In this document: positions 53,080 through 64,000 of the stretch, piece after piece
Position numbering within the stretch: the stretch's first letter is position 1
Layout: each line of letters starts with the position of its first letter
Assembly: GCF_001311785.1 (NCBI RefSeq)
Contig: NZ_BBBX01000016.1
Span: 1 to 64,000, forward strand
Source of the DNA: Lacticaseibacillus saniviri JCM 17471 = DSM 24301
Lineage (GTDB): Bacteria; Bacillota; Bacilli; Lactobacillales; Lactobacillaceae
DNA length: 64,000 nt
Reading direction: 5' to 3'
Made by a program: the position numbers and the translations under genes
The notes under the pieces: model-generated
What the model was told of the DNA's origin: nothing
Seen by the model: the letters and a program-made list of their open reading frames with translations, nothing else
Database searches by the model: none

Positions 53080-53364
53080 CTAGTCTTCAAAAATCTTGAT
53101 GCTGTTGGAATCAGCAGTCAATGTAACAGTTGCCTTACGGCGCTTACGGGTGTAACCCACAAAGTTACCTTGGCGCTTCTTCTTACCGCGAACATTTGCG
53201 ATGTTAACGTTCTTAACGTTGACGTCGAAGATTTCTTCAACAGCCCGACGAACTTGGGTCTTATCAGCGCGAACGTCGACTTCGAAAGTGTACTTGCGGT
53301 TATCCATATTAGCCATAGATTGTTCAGTTACAATCGGGCGTAAAATGATGTCGCGTGCTTCCAT
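53080..53364 (-). CDS. rplW: 50S ribosomal protein L23
   Basis: A 94-residue protein at the tunnel exit that docks trigger factor and [23 protein letters not shown] and the extended basic loop [19 protein letters not shown] are diagnostic. It overlaps rplD by one base. Confidence 0.97.
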   Translation of the reverse strand: MEARDIILRPIVTEQSMANMDNRKYTFEVDVRADKTQVRRAVEEIFDVNVKNVNIANVRGKKKRQGNFVGYTRKRRKATVTLTADSNSIKIFED

Positions 53365-53987
53365 TATGCAAGCACCTCCTCAATCTTTTGGAGTGCAGCA
53401 GATGTCACGATTAACTTGTTGTAGTTAACAACATCTAATACGTTAACACCGTCTGCAGGGATAACTTTCACGTTAGGTAAGTTCCGTGCTGCAAGTGCTG
53501 CAAAGTCATTGCCGTCTTCAAGGACAACTAAAGCCTTTGTATCAACATTTAAGCCGGAAAGTACTTGTGCGAATGCCTTTGTCTTAGGTGCGTCGAATGC
53601 TAATGCATCAACAACAACTAAGTCAGCGTCAAGCACCTTTTGGGAAAGAACGGACTTGAGAGCCAAGCGACGAACCTTCTTAGGTAACTTGTATGCGTAA
53701 CTACGTGGGGTTGGTCCGAAGACGATCCCACCGCCACGCCATTGTGGAGAACGGATTGAACCTTGGCGGGCACGACCTGTACCCTTTTGACGCCAAGGCT
53801 TGCGTCCACCACCAGAAACGGCTGAACGATTCTTAACAGCGTGTGTACCTTGACGAAGGGAAGCGCGTTGCATCACTACTGCGTCAAACACGACGTTTTC
53901 GTTTGGTTCAATTGCCCAGATGGTATCGTTTAATTCAACTGTCCCGTTTTGGGAACCATCTTGCTTAAATAAAGTAACGTTTGCCAT
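53364..53987 (-). CDS. rplD: 50S ribosomal protein L4
   Basis: A 207-residue protein with a tunnel loop. [20 protein letters not shown] with [14 protein letters not shown] is diagnostic. In enteric bacteria L4 also represses the S10 operon; there is no evidence for that here. Confidence 0.97.
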   Translation of the reverse strand: MANVTLFKQDGSQNGTVELNDTIWAIEPNENVVFDAVVMQRASLRQGTHAVKNRSAVSGGGRKPWRQKGTGRARQGSIRSPQWRGGGIVFGPTPRSYAYKLPKKVRRLALKSVLSQKVLDADLVVVDALAFDAPKTKAFAQVLSGLNVDTKALVVLEDGNDFAALAARNLPNVKVIPADGVNVLDVVNYNKLIVTSAALQKIEEVLA

Positions 53988-54010
53988 GCGTATATATCCT
54001 CCCTTCTAAA

Positions 54011-54643
54011 CTATTTAGCCGCTTTAACAGCGGTACGTACGGTAACAAATGACTTGTTGGCACCTGGCACATTACCCTTGATTAAGAGTACGTTGTGTTC
54101 GAGGTCAGCAGAGATCACTTCAAGATTTTGCATTGTACGGGTGTTGTTACCCATCCGACCTGGTAATTTCTTACCCTTGAAGACTTTGTTGATGATAGCC
54201 CCAAGAGAACCAGGACGACGGTGATAACGAGAACCGTGAGCCATAGGACCGCGAGATTGGCCATCCTTCTTGATGTTACCTTGGTAACCGTGACCCTTGG
54301 AAGTACCGGTGACGTCCACGATGTCGCCTGCTGTGAACTCATCAGCCTTAACTTCTGCGCCTACTTCATATTCACTAAGCGCAACATCGCGAATTTCTTT
54401 AATGAAGCGCTTAGGGGTTGTGCCAGCCTTTTTAGCATGGCCTTGGGAAGGCTTGTTGGTCAGAACTTCACGCATGTCGCCAAAACCTAATTGCACTGCT
54501 TCGTAACCGTCAGATTCAACAGTCTTAACTTGCATTACAACGTTAGGTGTGACGTCGATAACGGTAACTGGAACTAATTCGCCGTTTTCGGTGAAGACCT
54601 GAGTCATGCCAACCTTCTTACCTAAGATTCCTTTTCGTGTCAT
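54011..54643 (-). CDS. rplC: 50S ribosomal protein L3
   Basis: A 210-residue protein near the peptidyl transferase centre. [20 protein letters not shown] and [20 protein letters not shown] are diagnostic. GGAGG precedes the start. Confidence 0.97.
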   Translation of the reverse strand: MTRKGILGKKVGMTQVFTENGELVPVTVIDVTPNVVMQVKTVESDGYEAVQLGFGDMREVLTNKPSQGHAKKAGTTPKRFIKEIRDVALSEYEVGAEVKADEFTAGDIVDVTGTSKGHGYQGNIKKDGQSRGPMAHGSRYHRRPGSLGAIINKVFKGKKLPGRMGNNTRTMQNLEVISADLEHNVLLIKGNVPGANKSFVTVRTAVKAAK

Positions 54644-54670
54644 GGGTACACCTCCAATTTCTATTTAGAA

Positions 54671-54979
54671 TTATAATTTAATTTCGATGTCGACACCGCT
54701 TGGCAAGTCGAGCTTCATTAAAGCATCAACTGTCTTTGGTGTTGGGTTAACAATATCAATCAACCGCTTGTGTGTACGCATTTCGAATTGTTCCCGTGAA
54801 TCCTTGTACTTATGTGGAGAACGGAGAACAGTGTAAAGTGTACGTTCGGTTGGCAGTGGGATCGGACCAGAAATTGTAGCACCTGTGCGCTTTGCAGTTT
54901 CTACGATCTTATCTGCAGATTGATCTAGAATCCGGTGTTCGTAAGCCTTAAGCCGGATCCGAATCTTTTGTTTTGCCAT
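54671..54979 (-). CDS. rpsJ: 30S ribosomal protein S10
   Basis: A 102-residue head protein and NusE antitermination factor; first gene of the S10-spc-alpha run. [20 protein letters not shown] and [20 protein letters not shown] are diagnostic. AAGGAGG lies before the ATG. Confidence 0.97.
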   Translation of the reverse strand: MAKQKIRIRLKAYEHRILDQSADKIVETAKRTGATISGPIPLPTERTLYTVLRSPHKYKDSREQFEMRTHKRLIDIVNPTPKTVDALMKLDLPSGVDIEIKL

Positions 54980-55419
54980 TGTGTGACCTCCTTCGTCTAT
55001 TATCAGTTAGTAGACTAGCTCCGTGAAAATTACCAACTCGCCCCCGTGGCAAAGCGGCCGGGCGTGTCGCAACCTTTCACATCCACGCTATCGATGTCTT
55101 CCATCTTCAGTGCATACTATTCCCGTAAGAATCAGCACTTTAGATAGTATACAAAAAAGGCTGTTAAAACAAGCTTTTTGCCAATTATGTGGATGATTAA
55201 CCAACGATTGCTAGAAAACAACTTGCTTAGCTTATCATGAAAAGAATATCGGCGCAAGCACAGGGTTCACATCACAGCCTGAATCAAGCCCTTGATGATA
55301 CTGATTGCTTATGAAAATCGCGCGATGAAAAATATTTAGCCGCTACCTCACCCTATCACTTGACGCACACGGCTGAAGCCAGTATGGTTAGGCTATTCCA
55401 TATGAAGGGGTGTCAAGAC
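54980..55419 (-). promoter_or_regulatory. S10 operon promoter and leader, plus intergenic spacer
   Basis: On the minus strand, TTGTTT at 55167-55172 and TACTAT at 55144-55149 form a -35/-10 pair with 17 bases between them. The transcript would carry a leader of about 150 bases with a GC-rich stretch at 55045-55070 that can fold. The part from 55180 to 55419 before the isochorismatase gene holds no recognised gene. Promoter choice is by inspection only. Confidence 0.5.
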
Positions 55420-55967
55420 ATGAATGAAGCATTAGTGATCATCGACTACACAAATGATTTGTTGCTACAAACGGTGCACTCACCGCGGGCCGACCTGCGC
55501 AAGCCATCGAGGACGCCATCGAACAGCTGGCTGAGCAATACGCGCGCGCCGGGAAATTTGTTTTTCTACCGACCGATGTGCACACGCCCAATGATCCGTT
55601 TCATCCGGAGACCAAGCTCTTCCCACCTCACAATGTGCGTGATACTTGGGGCCGCGAGCTTTACGGCCAGTTAGAACCTTGGTATCGCAGCCAGGCGGAC
55701 AATGACAAGGTGATTCAATTCGATAAGACACGCTACTCCAGTTTTGCTGGTACGCCGTTTGATCTGCTGCTGCGTGAGCGCAAGATCGATCACCTACACT
55801 TGGTTGGTGTCTGCACGGACATCTGTGTCCTGCACACGGCAGTTGATGCCTATAATCTGAACTATGACCTAACTATTCACCAAGACGCTGTGGCCACATT
55901 CAAGCCAGGCGGCCAGGAATGGGCACTGGATCACTTCAAGACGGTCCTGGGTGCATCCGTGGTCTAA
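55420..55967 (+). CDS. isochorismatase-family cysteine hydrolase, frame broken once
   Basis: A 182-residue hydrolase of the isochorismatase/nicotinamidase superfamily. Expected catalytic residues are Asp9 in LVIIDYTND, a Lys or equivalent in the loop before HTPNDPFHPETKL, and the nucleophile Cys in VGVCTDICVLHTA. The metal-site-like HTPND region and KTRYSSFAGT support it; a nicotinamidase role is possible but not shown. One missing T in the run at 55458-55460 breaks the frame; repair gives NDFVATNGALTAGRPA. AAGGGGTG precedes the ATG. Confidence 0.85.
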
Positions 55968-55972
55968 TGCAA

Positions 55973-56025
55973 TAAAAGAGCGTTGCGACAATTCCCATTG
56001 GGTTTCGTCGTAACGCTCTTTTTTA
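55973..56025. terminator. bidirectional terminator
   Basis: AAAAGAGCGTTGCGAC pairs with GTCGTAACGCTCTTTTTT around a 17-base loop. It lies between the convergent isochorismatase gene and the PTS/GH1 operon. Confidence 0.85.
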
Positions 56026-56068
56026 TGACCGCCAAGTCTTCAGCGACACTGACAATCACTTTCTACTA

Positions 56069-57514
<1,446 letters not shown>

Positions 57515-58237
57515 TTAAAAATCATTAACGTCAAGCACGGTATAAGATCTTCGGTCGTAGACATTGCGTGCTGTTGAGTACTCGATATTCTGCCCATTAA
57601 TTAACCAAATGAGCTGTTCAGTCTCAAGAACAGGTGTGGTCTCTCCCGCTTTGAGATATTGTTGATCCAGTTCATCCGGCAGATCAGCGTGAATTCGCCG
57701 ATAAGCACCACCAAATGTGAGATTCAAGTCTTGGTGTAGAAACATATAGAGTGACTTCTCAAGAATTTGGCGTGAGAGATTCGGGACCAGGCGCACCGGT
57801 AGGAATGTATGCTCCAAAATAAACGGTTCATCGTCTAATAGTCGTAATCGGCGAATATCATAGACGGCCTCATTCTCAGCAATCCCGAGCTTGTCTTGCA
57901 AGTCTGCATTGGGAAAAGCAACCTCAAACTTAATAATCTGACTGGTGACACGTTCACTACCCTGCTGTTCAGACAACCCGTCAAACGCATTCGCAGGCGA
58001 ATCATCCCGATCACGCAATGCAATGTCACCAAGAACATAGGTACCTAGACCGGACTTCTTATAGATCAGTCCCTCTCGAGCAACTCCGTCCAGAGCCTTT
58101 TTAATTGTAATTCGACTGACACCGAACTCCGCGGCCAATGCGTTCTGGTCGGGAAGCAGCGTTCGCGGTGGATAGACATTCGCAATGATACGTTGCTTAA
58201 TCTCATCAGCCACACGTTGATATTTTGTCTGTGCCAT
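57515..58237 (-). CDS. GntR family transcriptional regulator with UTRA domain
   Basis: A 240-residue regulator. The winged helix-turn-helix is LLPDQNALAAEFGVSRITIK followed by KKSGLGTYV, and the C-terminal UTRA ligand domain is seen in YDIRRLRLLDDEPFILEHTF. It lies inside the PTS operon between IIA and a GH1 gene, so it probably represses the operon until a phosphorylated sugar binds. Confidence 0.9.
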   Translation of the reverse strand: MAQTKYQRVADEIKQRIIANVYPPRTLLPDQNALAAEFGVSRITIKKALDGVAREGLIYKKSGLGTYVLGDIALRDRDDSPANAFDGLSEQQGSERVTSQIIKFEVAFPNADLQDKLGIAENEAVYDIRRLRLLDDEPFILEHTFLPVRLVPNLSRQILEKSLYMFLHQDLNLTFGGAYRRIHADLPDELDQQYLKAGETTPVLETEQLIWLINGQNIEYSTARNVYDRRSYTVLDVNDF

Positions 58238-58318
58238 TCTTTTTATCCATCCCCATATCTGATTTAAACCCTATCACTCATTCTATCAGATAGCGAATCA
58301 ATATCGAATGACAAGCGA

Positions 58319-58639
58319 CTAATGCTGTTCTGCCAAACGATGATAAAGATCAATCATGGTTGCCGCCATATCCTTAAAAGTTAGTGACGTCATCAGCCAG
58401 TCCTGCGCATGCACCATATAGAGGTTCACTTCAGTATGTTCGCCTTGTGCTTCCTTCGTCAACATGTCGGTCTGGATGTTGTGGGCTTTGCCGAGTGACT
58501 CATCGGCAAGTTTTAACTGTTTATCCGCCTCTTCAAAGTTTCCGGCCTGTGCTGCCTGAATGGCCTGCATCGCAAAGTTCTTAGCATTGCCACCTTCCAT
58601 AATCAAACCCATGACAACTTGCATCTGTTCATCTGACAT
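58319..58639 (-). CDS. PTS lactose/cellobiose transporter subunit IIA
   Basis: A 106-residue helical phosphocarrier. The phosphorylated His is His77 in LYMVHAQDWLM. It takes phosphate from HPr and passes it to IIB. Its ATG shares a base with the IIB stop (TAATG), so the two are coupled. Confidence 0.93.
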   Translation of the reverse strand: MSDEQMQVVMGLIMEGGNAKNFAMQAIQAAQAGNFEEADKQLKLADESLGKAHNIQTDMLTKEAQGEHTEVNLYMVHAQDWLMTSLTFKDMAATMIDLYHRLAEQH

Positions 58640-58962
58640 TATTTATCTCCCAATAACTCTTCTGCTGTCGCTAAGACATTCTTCCCATTCATCATACCGT
58701 AGTCCTGCATATTGATGACCGTCATAGGAATCCCTGCTTTATCTGTCTTCTTCTTCACATCACCTTGCATGTAAGCCACTTGAGGTCCGAGCATTAAGAC
58801 ATCTGCATGCCCATGTTCAAGTTGATTATCGATGTCGGAGGCAGAGGTAGCGAAGATTTCGTAGTCCTTGCCTGCTTCTTTAGCAGCTGCTTGCATCTTT
58901 GACACCAAGAGTGAGGTTGACATGCCCGCAGAGCATGCCAGCATAATTGTTTTTTCAGCCAT
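58639..58962 (-). CDS. PTS cellobiose/beta-glucoside transporter subunit IIB
   Basis: A 107-residue protein with the phospho-accepting Cys10 in LACSAGMSTSLLV. LMLGPQVAYM follows as in the lactose/cellobiose family. AGGAGAAA lies before the ATG, 31 bases after the IIC stop. Confidence 0.93.
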   Translation of the reverse strand: MAEKTIMLACSAGMSTSLLVSKMQAAAKEAGKDYEIFATSASDIDNQLEHGHADVLMLGPQVAYMQGDVKKKTDKAGIPMTVINMQDYGMMNGKNVLATAEELLGDK

Positions 58963-58993
58963 AATAATTTTCTCCTTTTCAATTCAGAAATGT

Positions 58994-60441
58994 CTATTTG
59001 TTTGCTTCTTCTTGTTCTTTTTCAAGTTCTTGTGCGAGTAAAACTTGATCATATTTCTTAGCAAATGGCCAATAAATCCCAACTGACATCAACAGCGTAA
59101 TTGCTTGCCAAAGGGCCATCTTCCAACCACCAATCAGGAAACCTGAAATAATCGCTGGCGTTGTCCAAGGTGCGGCAAACCCGTTAAGTGGTGGGATAAT
59201 ACCAAAGTAAATGACGAGATAAGTTGATAACGCTACGATGACAGGTGTTAAGAAGAATGGAATAGCAAGGAATGGATTCATAACTAAAGGTAAGCCAAAC
59301 AGGAATGGTTCATTAATGTTGAACAGACCGGGAATAAATTCAACTTTCCCAATTGTCTTTAATTGGACTGATTTGGCAGCTACCAGTGTGAAGACAACTA
59401 GCCCAATTGTGATTCCTGAACCAGTCAGATTGATGAAGTTGTTGTAGAACTCGTTGGTTACAACGTGTGCACCATTAGCAATCGTCAATTGGCCAGCCTT
59501 GAAAAGATTAGCATTATCAAACGTATTAGGAATCAACAGGCCACTGGTAATGGCACCCATAATCAAGCCGCCATGAACCCCAAAGAACCAGAAGAATGGT
59601 ACTAAGAATCCAATAATCAAAGCGCCACCCAATGAATCGGATAAACCTTGTAATGGCGTTTGCAGTACTTTGTAGATGAATTGCAGCACATCAGTATTGC
59701 CTAATCCCTTAAATCCGGCATAAATCAACATAGAGACAATGAGAATAACACCAGAAGGGATCATCGCTGTAAACTGATTGGCAACGTTGGCCGGCACTTG
59801 TTCTGGCAATGTGATTTTCCAACCTGCCTTCAACATAGAGGTGTAACCCCAACCGACTAAGATACCGACAATAATGGCAGCAACCATCCCCTGTCCGCCG
59901 AGCCAAGTAATGTTGATGACGCCTGAGACGGGTGCGGAGAGAAAGCCTTGTAGTGCCTTTGGTAACTTATCAACGTTCTCAGCCACGGCCGAGCCAGACA
60001 TCACAACATTGCCTGCAGCATTAGTGATACCTGTGCCCGCTTTGCCCATAGCGCCAACAAGTGGGCTTGAGATCTGTAACATCTGAAGGATTAAGAAGCT
60101 CGCTAATGCCGTCAGCCCTGCTGGCAGTGCTTCATACCCCTCATTGCGGACATACACGTAAGCAATACCGACAACGGCCCATACAGATAAAATTCCAAAA
60201 CTCATTGTATAAGCTTGGTTAAAGAATGCTGCCCAACCCGAAGCTTTAATTGCGGCTGCAACTGCTGGAATTGGCACGTTGGATAAGATCAAGAAAATTG
60301 AACCAATAATAATAATGGTAGGGCGTAAACCATCCCATCTTGTAATGCTCGAACTGGACGGGTATTGACGAACTTCATGATTGGCGGCAGGATTTTTTCA
60401 CTGACGAACTTGCCCACAGCACTTTGCTTTTGATTTTCCAT
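58994..60441 (-). CDS. PTS cellobiose/beta-glucoside transporter subunit IIC, frame broken once
   Basis: A 482-residue membrane channel. About ten hydrophobic segments are seen, with GVHGGLIMGAITSGLL and FNINEPFLFGLPLVMNPFL as family motifs. The N-terminus (MENQKQSAVGKFVSEKILPP) is in another frame; one missing A (plus strand) in the run at 60328-60330 joins it through GMVLRPTIIIIGSIFL. Its ATG overlaps the stop of the GH1 gene upstream. Confidence 0.9.
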
Positions 60442-60442
60442 G

Positions 60443-61821
60443 TTACAATTCATCCCCATTTTCACTCAAAATTTGTTGGAACCAATAAAATGATTTCTTC
60501 GGCACACGTTTCATATCTCGCAGTTCTATATTCGTGCGATTCACATACACCGCGCCGTATCGCTTGCGCATATCACCGTGTGAACTTGGAATATCAATCA
60601 ACCCCCAACCCAGATAACCCAAAACCTGGGCGCATCTTCAAACATGGCATCCTTCATTGCGCGGATGTGATCACGATGGTATTGAATCCGTAAATCATCT
60701 TGGATTTCGTGTTCACCGTCCCACTGTTCATCAATGCCAATTCCATTCTCAACTGGAAAGACGGGAATGTGATATCGATTGTAAAGATCTGTGATGGCTA
60801 ATCGAAAACCGGTGGGATCAATGCTCCAGTCCCACGCATTACTTTCCAAAAATCGGTTTTGTTCAAAAGCGACATTCAAGTATCGATTAGGTACAAGATT
60901 TTGTGGTAATTTATCGGCATTAATTGTTCCTGTACGATAGTAACTGAAGGCCAAGAAATCTGTTTTCATGGCTGCTAGCGTTGATTCGTCCTCTACTTGC
61001 CAGTCAAATTTGATATCGTGATTTTGAATGTAGGTCATCACTTCACTCGAATAATGGCCTGTTGCATAGACCTCATTCAAATTCTGATAAACAAATTCAT
61101 CGTATTGTTGTGCAGCCAAAACGTCATTTGGCTTGGAGGTAGCAGGATAAATAGGTGTGTAAGCCAACATACCGCCAATCTTGACATCAGTAAATTGTTG
61201 ATGCACATACGCTGCGACTTTGGCATGCGCAAGCATTGTATGGTGAAAAATCGTATAAAGATCATTCACACTCTGATCACCACTTGTATAACCCGCAATG
61301 TGGAAAGCTTCATCGGTGAAATAGAGATTATGCTCATTAAAAGTCAACCAATACTTCACGCGATCACCAAAGTGATCAATCATTGCTTTGGCGTAGCGGA
61401 CAAATGCATCAACCGTATGCCGTGACATAAAACCGTTTTCATTATTAGCTAACGCCAAAGGCATGTCGAAATGGTATAAGCAAATCATCGGTGTGATTCC
61501 CCGCGAAATCATTGCGTCCACGACTCGATCATAATACGCGATTCCTTCCTGATTGAACTCACCGTCGCCATCTGGCACAACTCGTGACCAAGAGATTTGG
61601 ATACGATACATATTCATGTGCATATCTGCCATCAAATCAAGATCTTCTTCGTAACGATGGTACTCGTCGATAGCATCATGCCAATCACTACTCGTCGAAG
61701 TTGCTTTACGAACATCATAAACAGATAACCCTTTGCCATCGACATTCCAAGCACCCTCTGTTTGCACACTAGAAACTGAATTCCCCCAGAAAAGATCCTT
61801 TGGCATCTTCCTTTGTGTCAT
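60443..61821 (-). CDS. 6-phospho-beta-glucosidase, GH1 family, frame broken once
   Basis: A 459-residue enzyme, first gene of the operon. LFWGNSVSSVQTEGAW is the N-terminus, acid/base Glu lies in TFNEHNLYF, nucleophile Glu in FPVENGIG. The C-terminus breaks where one C (plus strand) is missing at about 60630; repair gives GYLGWGLIDIPSSHGDM and an end at ENGDEL. GGGGGGAG precedes the ATG. Confidence 0.9.
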
Positions 61822-61836
61822 TGTCTCCCCCCTAAT

Positions 61837-61851
61837 TTGAAACCGCTATCT
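61837..61851. promoter_or_regulatory. catabolite responsive element (cre)
   Basis: The plus strand reads TTGAAACCGCTATCT, a full match to the CcpA consensus WTGNAANCGNWNNCW. It lies between the promoter and the first gene of the PTS/GH1 operon, about 20 bases after the -10 box, a roadblock position for CcpA repression. Confidence 0.7.
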
Positions 61852-61864
61852 TGATAACAATTTC

Positions 61865-61894
61865 AGTATAGCGCTTGGTACATATAAAAATCAA
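61865..61894 (-). promoter_or_regulatory. promoter of the PTS/GH1 operon
   Basis: On the minus strand, TTGATT (61889-61894) and TATACT (61865-61870) are spaced by 18 bases. Transcription would start near 61858, just upstream of the cre site. Confidence 0.6.
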
Positions 61895-61955
61895 TACTTT
61901 ATTTTTTAAAAGACATGTTTTTTAAAAAAGCAGATCAAAACCCTTTGGTGGTAAC

Positions 61956-62003
61956 AAAAAAGAGCAACGACAAAAATCTGTAGATTTTGTCGTTGCTCTT
62001 TTT
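61956..62003 (-). terminator. terminator after the universal stress gene
   Basis: AAAAGAGCAACGACAAAA pairs with TTTTGTCGTTGCTCTTTTT around nine bases, with A/T runs on both sides; downstream of the stop at 62089. Confidence 0.85.
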
Positions 62004-62088
62004 AAATCATTAAACTCAATACCATTCATCAATCGGCGTGGACCGTGTTTGCCAGTGACTACCTTTCAGTCAGCTCATGTTTTTGAGT

Positions 62089-62550
62089 TTAGCGCACCAC
62101 AATCACTGATGCTTCAGCACTGCGCATAATTTCACTGGCCACACTACCGATGTGCAAGTGACCGCGTTGCTTATGTGAACCCAGGATGATCAAATCAGGT
62201 TTGAATTCTGGTAATACCTCATCCAGGATGACACGTGCTGGCTTACCTTCACCAATAATGGGTTGGGCATCTTGAACACCGAAACGTTCGGCCTTTTCAA
62301 CATACGTATTCAAGTGTGCGGCGATCTCTGAGCGGCGTGCACTCAAGATATCTGGTGAGAGTGATTGATAGATATTCAAGTCACCGGTCTCGAGCACTGA
62401 AACGATGCCCAGGGGAATGTTATAAATTTTCGCGAGGGTGCTGGCGTAGTTGAACGCCCGGCGCGAAGATTCATCATCATCGTCGTCAACTGCGAGCAGT
62501 AGGCGGGTAAAATGCATGGATTCGACTTCAAATTCTTCTTCTGTTGCCAT
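62089..62550 (-). CDS. universal stress protein
   Basis: A 153-residue UspA-fold protein. The nucleotide-binding end motif is LGSHKQRGHLHIGSVASEI, followed by SVIVV. LLAVDDDDDESSRRAFNYA is the first strand and helix. It probably binds ATP; the exact role is unknown. GAAGGAGG precedes the ATG. Confidence 0.9.
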   Translation of the reverse strand: MATEEEFEVESMHFTRLLLAVDDDDDESSRRAFNYASTLAKIYNIPLGIVSVLETGDLNIYQSLSPDILSARRSEIAAHLNTYVEKAERFGVQDAQPIIGEGKPARVILDEVLPEFKPDLIILGSHKQRGHLHIGSVASEIMRSAEASVIVVR

Positions 62551-62601
62551 TGTAACTCCTCCTTCGATTTAGGTATCCCTAACATTAATTAGTGTAGCAC
62601 A

Positions 62602-63855
62602 TTAGCCCTTATTTTCGGCAAAAAATTGCTTGTAACGGCCAATATAATTATGGAACATATACTTCATTAAGACCCAACGCTTAGGGCTCATGTCTTTCTT
62701 GTAGAAGACTGTTGTGCCCCATTGCCCCTTGTTCAGTAATTCGAGTGCTTCTTGCTTAGCAGGGTTGTCCGCTGCGTATTGCTTGAAGACCTTGTTGGGA
62801 ACACCCAACCAGAGCTGATACTTGCTCTTGTCTTGATTACCGTAGACAGTTTCAGCATCCGCCAAATCACCAACCACGTAATCACGCATTGGCCAGCTTG
62901 CCAAGTTATACCCGTTCAAGGTCACGAAGAAGCTACTCCGACCCTGGCGAATATTGATTTCAAATAACTTGAAGGTCTTATCGCGTTCGTCATACTTCAT
63001 ATCGAAGTTGGCAAAGCCGGTAAACTTGATCTCTTCAAGGAACTTTTGCATCTTGTCATACAAATCTTGATTGTATTCAGGCAAGATCGCGACATAGTTC
63101 CCAATCGCTGCAGGGGTTGGGTCTTCCAGTAATGGGTGACCCAAGCACATCATCTTCACCTTATGATTCTGGTCAACATAGGCGTTCAGCACGCGCATGT
63201 TACTGTCATCACCGGGGATGAAGTCTTGCAGAATCAAGTCAGATTGATAGCCGTTATCATAGATCTTACCGATGACGGTGTTCAGCTCAACTTGTGAGTG
63301 GATGGTGAAGGCCTTCTTACGCCCTTCAAAGTGAATGTCTAACCATTCCACAGAGTTAGCTGGCTTTAAGGCAACCGGGAAGTCATAGGGTGAGGCAATC
63401 GCTACACCACTCTGATACATCGCCTTGGTGATAATCTTGGTGCCAGGGTATGGCAAATCATACTCGTCACAGACCTGGTAGAAGCTTTCTTTGTTATTCA
63501 AGCGTTTAAGCAAATCATAATCAACATATGGGCAGACGAACGTCTTGCTGAGTTCATCCTTGTGCTTAGAAACTAATTCGGCATAACCGTCCCCACAGGC
63601 GATCAGTAAGATCTTTTCCTTGTGGTCCCTATAGGTTTCTGCAAGTTTCCGCATTTCTTCAATAAAGTTTGGATCAGCGTCGAAATCTTGAACCAAGTGG
63701 ACGTTGACAATCTTTGAAAAACGGGTTGGTGCCAGTTGTTCGCGCGCATAAACGTCAATCACAGCGCCGGTTAATTCATGAAAAGAGCGCGCCATCCCAT
63801 AAACGTTCATGTCACTCCCCAAAAGGATCGGGGTAAAATTAGGTACTTCTGTCAT
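62602..63855 (-). CDS. ATP-grasp carboxylate-amine ligase, D-aspartate ligase-like
   Basis: A 417-residue ATP-grasp enzyme. The N-terminal domain starts ILLGSDMNVYGMARSFHE; FPVALKPANSVEW and IPGDDSNMRVLNAYVD lie in the ATP-binding part; FEINIRQGRSSFF carries the Mg-binding Glu/Asn. The domain order fits ligases that add D-aspartate to peptidoglycan stem Lys in lactobacilli and enterococci (Aslfm type), forming the D-Asn crossbridge. The substrate is inferred. It is the last full gene; nothing is recognised between 63856 and 64000. Confidence 0.72.
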   Translation of the reverse strand: MTEVPNFTPILLGSDMNVYGMARSFHELTGAVIDVYAREQLAPTRFSKIVNVHLVQDFDADPNFIEEMRKLAETYRDHKEKILLIACGDGYAELVSKHKDELSKTFVCPYVDYDLLKRLNNKESFYQVCDEYDLPYPGTKIITKAMYQSGVAIASPYDFPVALKPANSVEWLDIHFEGRKKAFTIHSQVELNTVIGKIYDNGYQSDLILQDFIPGDDSNMRVLNAYVDQNHKVKMMCLGHPLLEDPTPAAIGNYVAILPEYNQDLYDKMQKFLEEIKFTGFANFDMKYDERDKTFKLFEINIRQGRSSFFVTLNGYNLASWPMRDYVVGDLADAETVYGNQDKSKYQLWLGVPNKVFKQYAADNPAKQEALELLNKGQWGTTVFYKKDMSPKRWVLMKYMFHNYIGRYKQFFAENKG

Positions 63856-64000
63856 CTATACTTTCTCCTAACGATTCGCCGAAATTGGCAAGATTCACCT
63901 GTGCATTATACCACAACCAGCATGGGCTTTCAGAAATTGCCGGGAATTTTGCCTGAAATCAGCATAAAAAGCGTCTTTTTTCCTGTCATTCCCCTAGTGC

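Noticed and set aside
53062-53343. Plus-strand open frame across rplW
   Set aside because: It lies fully opposite a clear L23 gene and has no ribosome site or homology pattern.
55045-55075. tRNA or structured RNA gene in the GC-rich leader of rpsJ
   Set aside because: No cloverleaf or anticodon arm can be built; it is more likely part of the S10 operon leader.

Overview
This window comes from a low-to-mid GC Gram-positive of the family Lactobacillaceae. The evidence is the intact S10-spc-alpha ribosomal operon with Firmicute gene order, strong GGAGG ribosome binding sites, ECF transporter genes next to truA-rplM-rpsI, surface proteins ending in SLAP-type G-N-Q-W-I repeats, a lactose/cellobiose-family PTS operon and an ATP-grasp ligase of the D-aspartate ligase type. 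The genus cannot be settled from the sequence alone.

Layout. 0-7 kb: small metabolic genes (two oxidoreductases, an alpha/beta hydrolase, NUDIX, LD-carboxypeptidase, DUF2974) and a secreted SLAP-type protein. 7.4-12.8 kb: a 2-aminoethylphosphonate operon with binding lipoprotein, ATPase, two permeases and a fused PhnX-PhnW enzyme. 12.8-20 kb: hydrolase, HxlR regulator divergent from an old-yellow-enzyme reductase, D-2-hydroxyacid dehydrogenase, TetR regulator divergent from a YhgE/Pip membrane protein. 20.2-31.8 kb: an AT-richer defence island holding an AAA ATPase-DUF4435 protein, a PLD/SNF2 helicase, a DUF4391 protein and type III Mod and Res, beside a truncated hydrolase gene. 32.1-36.5 kb: rpsI, rplM, truA, ecfT, ecfA2, ecfA1. 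36.6-40.8 kb: accessory genes inserted between ecfA1 and rplQ (acetoin/diacetyl reductase, LRR-SLAP surface protein, GlsB-like membrane protein, secreted SLAP-type protein). 41.1-55 kb: rplQ back to rpsJ, with rpoA, secY, adk, infA and rpmJ. 55.4-61.9 kb: isochorismatase-family hydrolase, then a beta-glucoside PTS operon with two GH1 enzymes and a GntR regulator, preceded by a promoter and a catabolite-responsive (cre) site. 62-63.9 kb: universal stress protein and carboxylate-amine ligase.

Reading caution: about 40 single-base indels, mostly missing bases in short homopolymers, break genes across the whole window, including the essential rpoA, rpsI, rplQ and rpsQ. Restoring one base rejoins each reading frame to family length, so I read them as sequencing errors and give gene spans across the breaks. 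The same applies to the defence island, which should not be called dead because of its broken frames.
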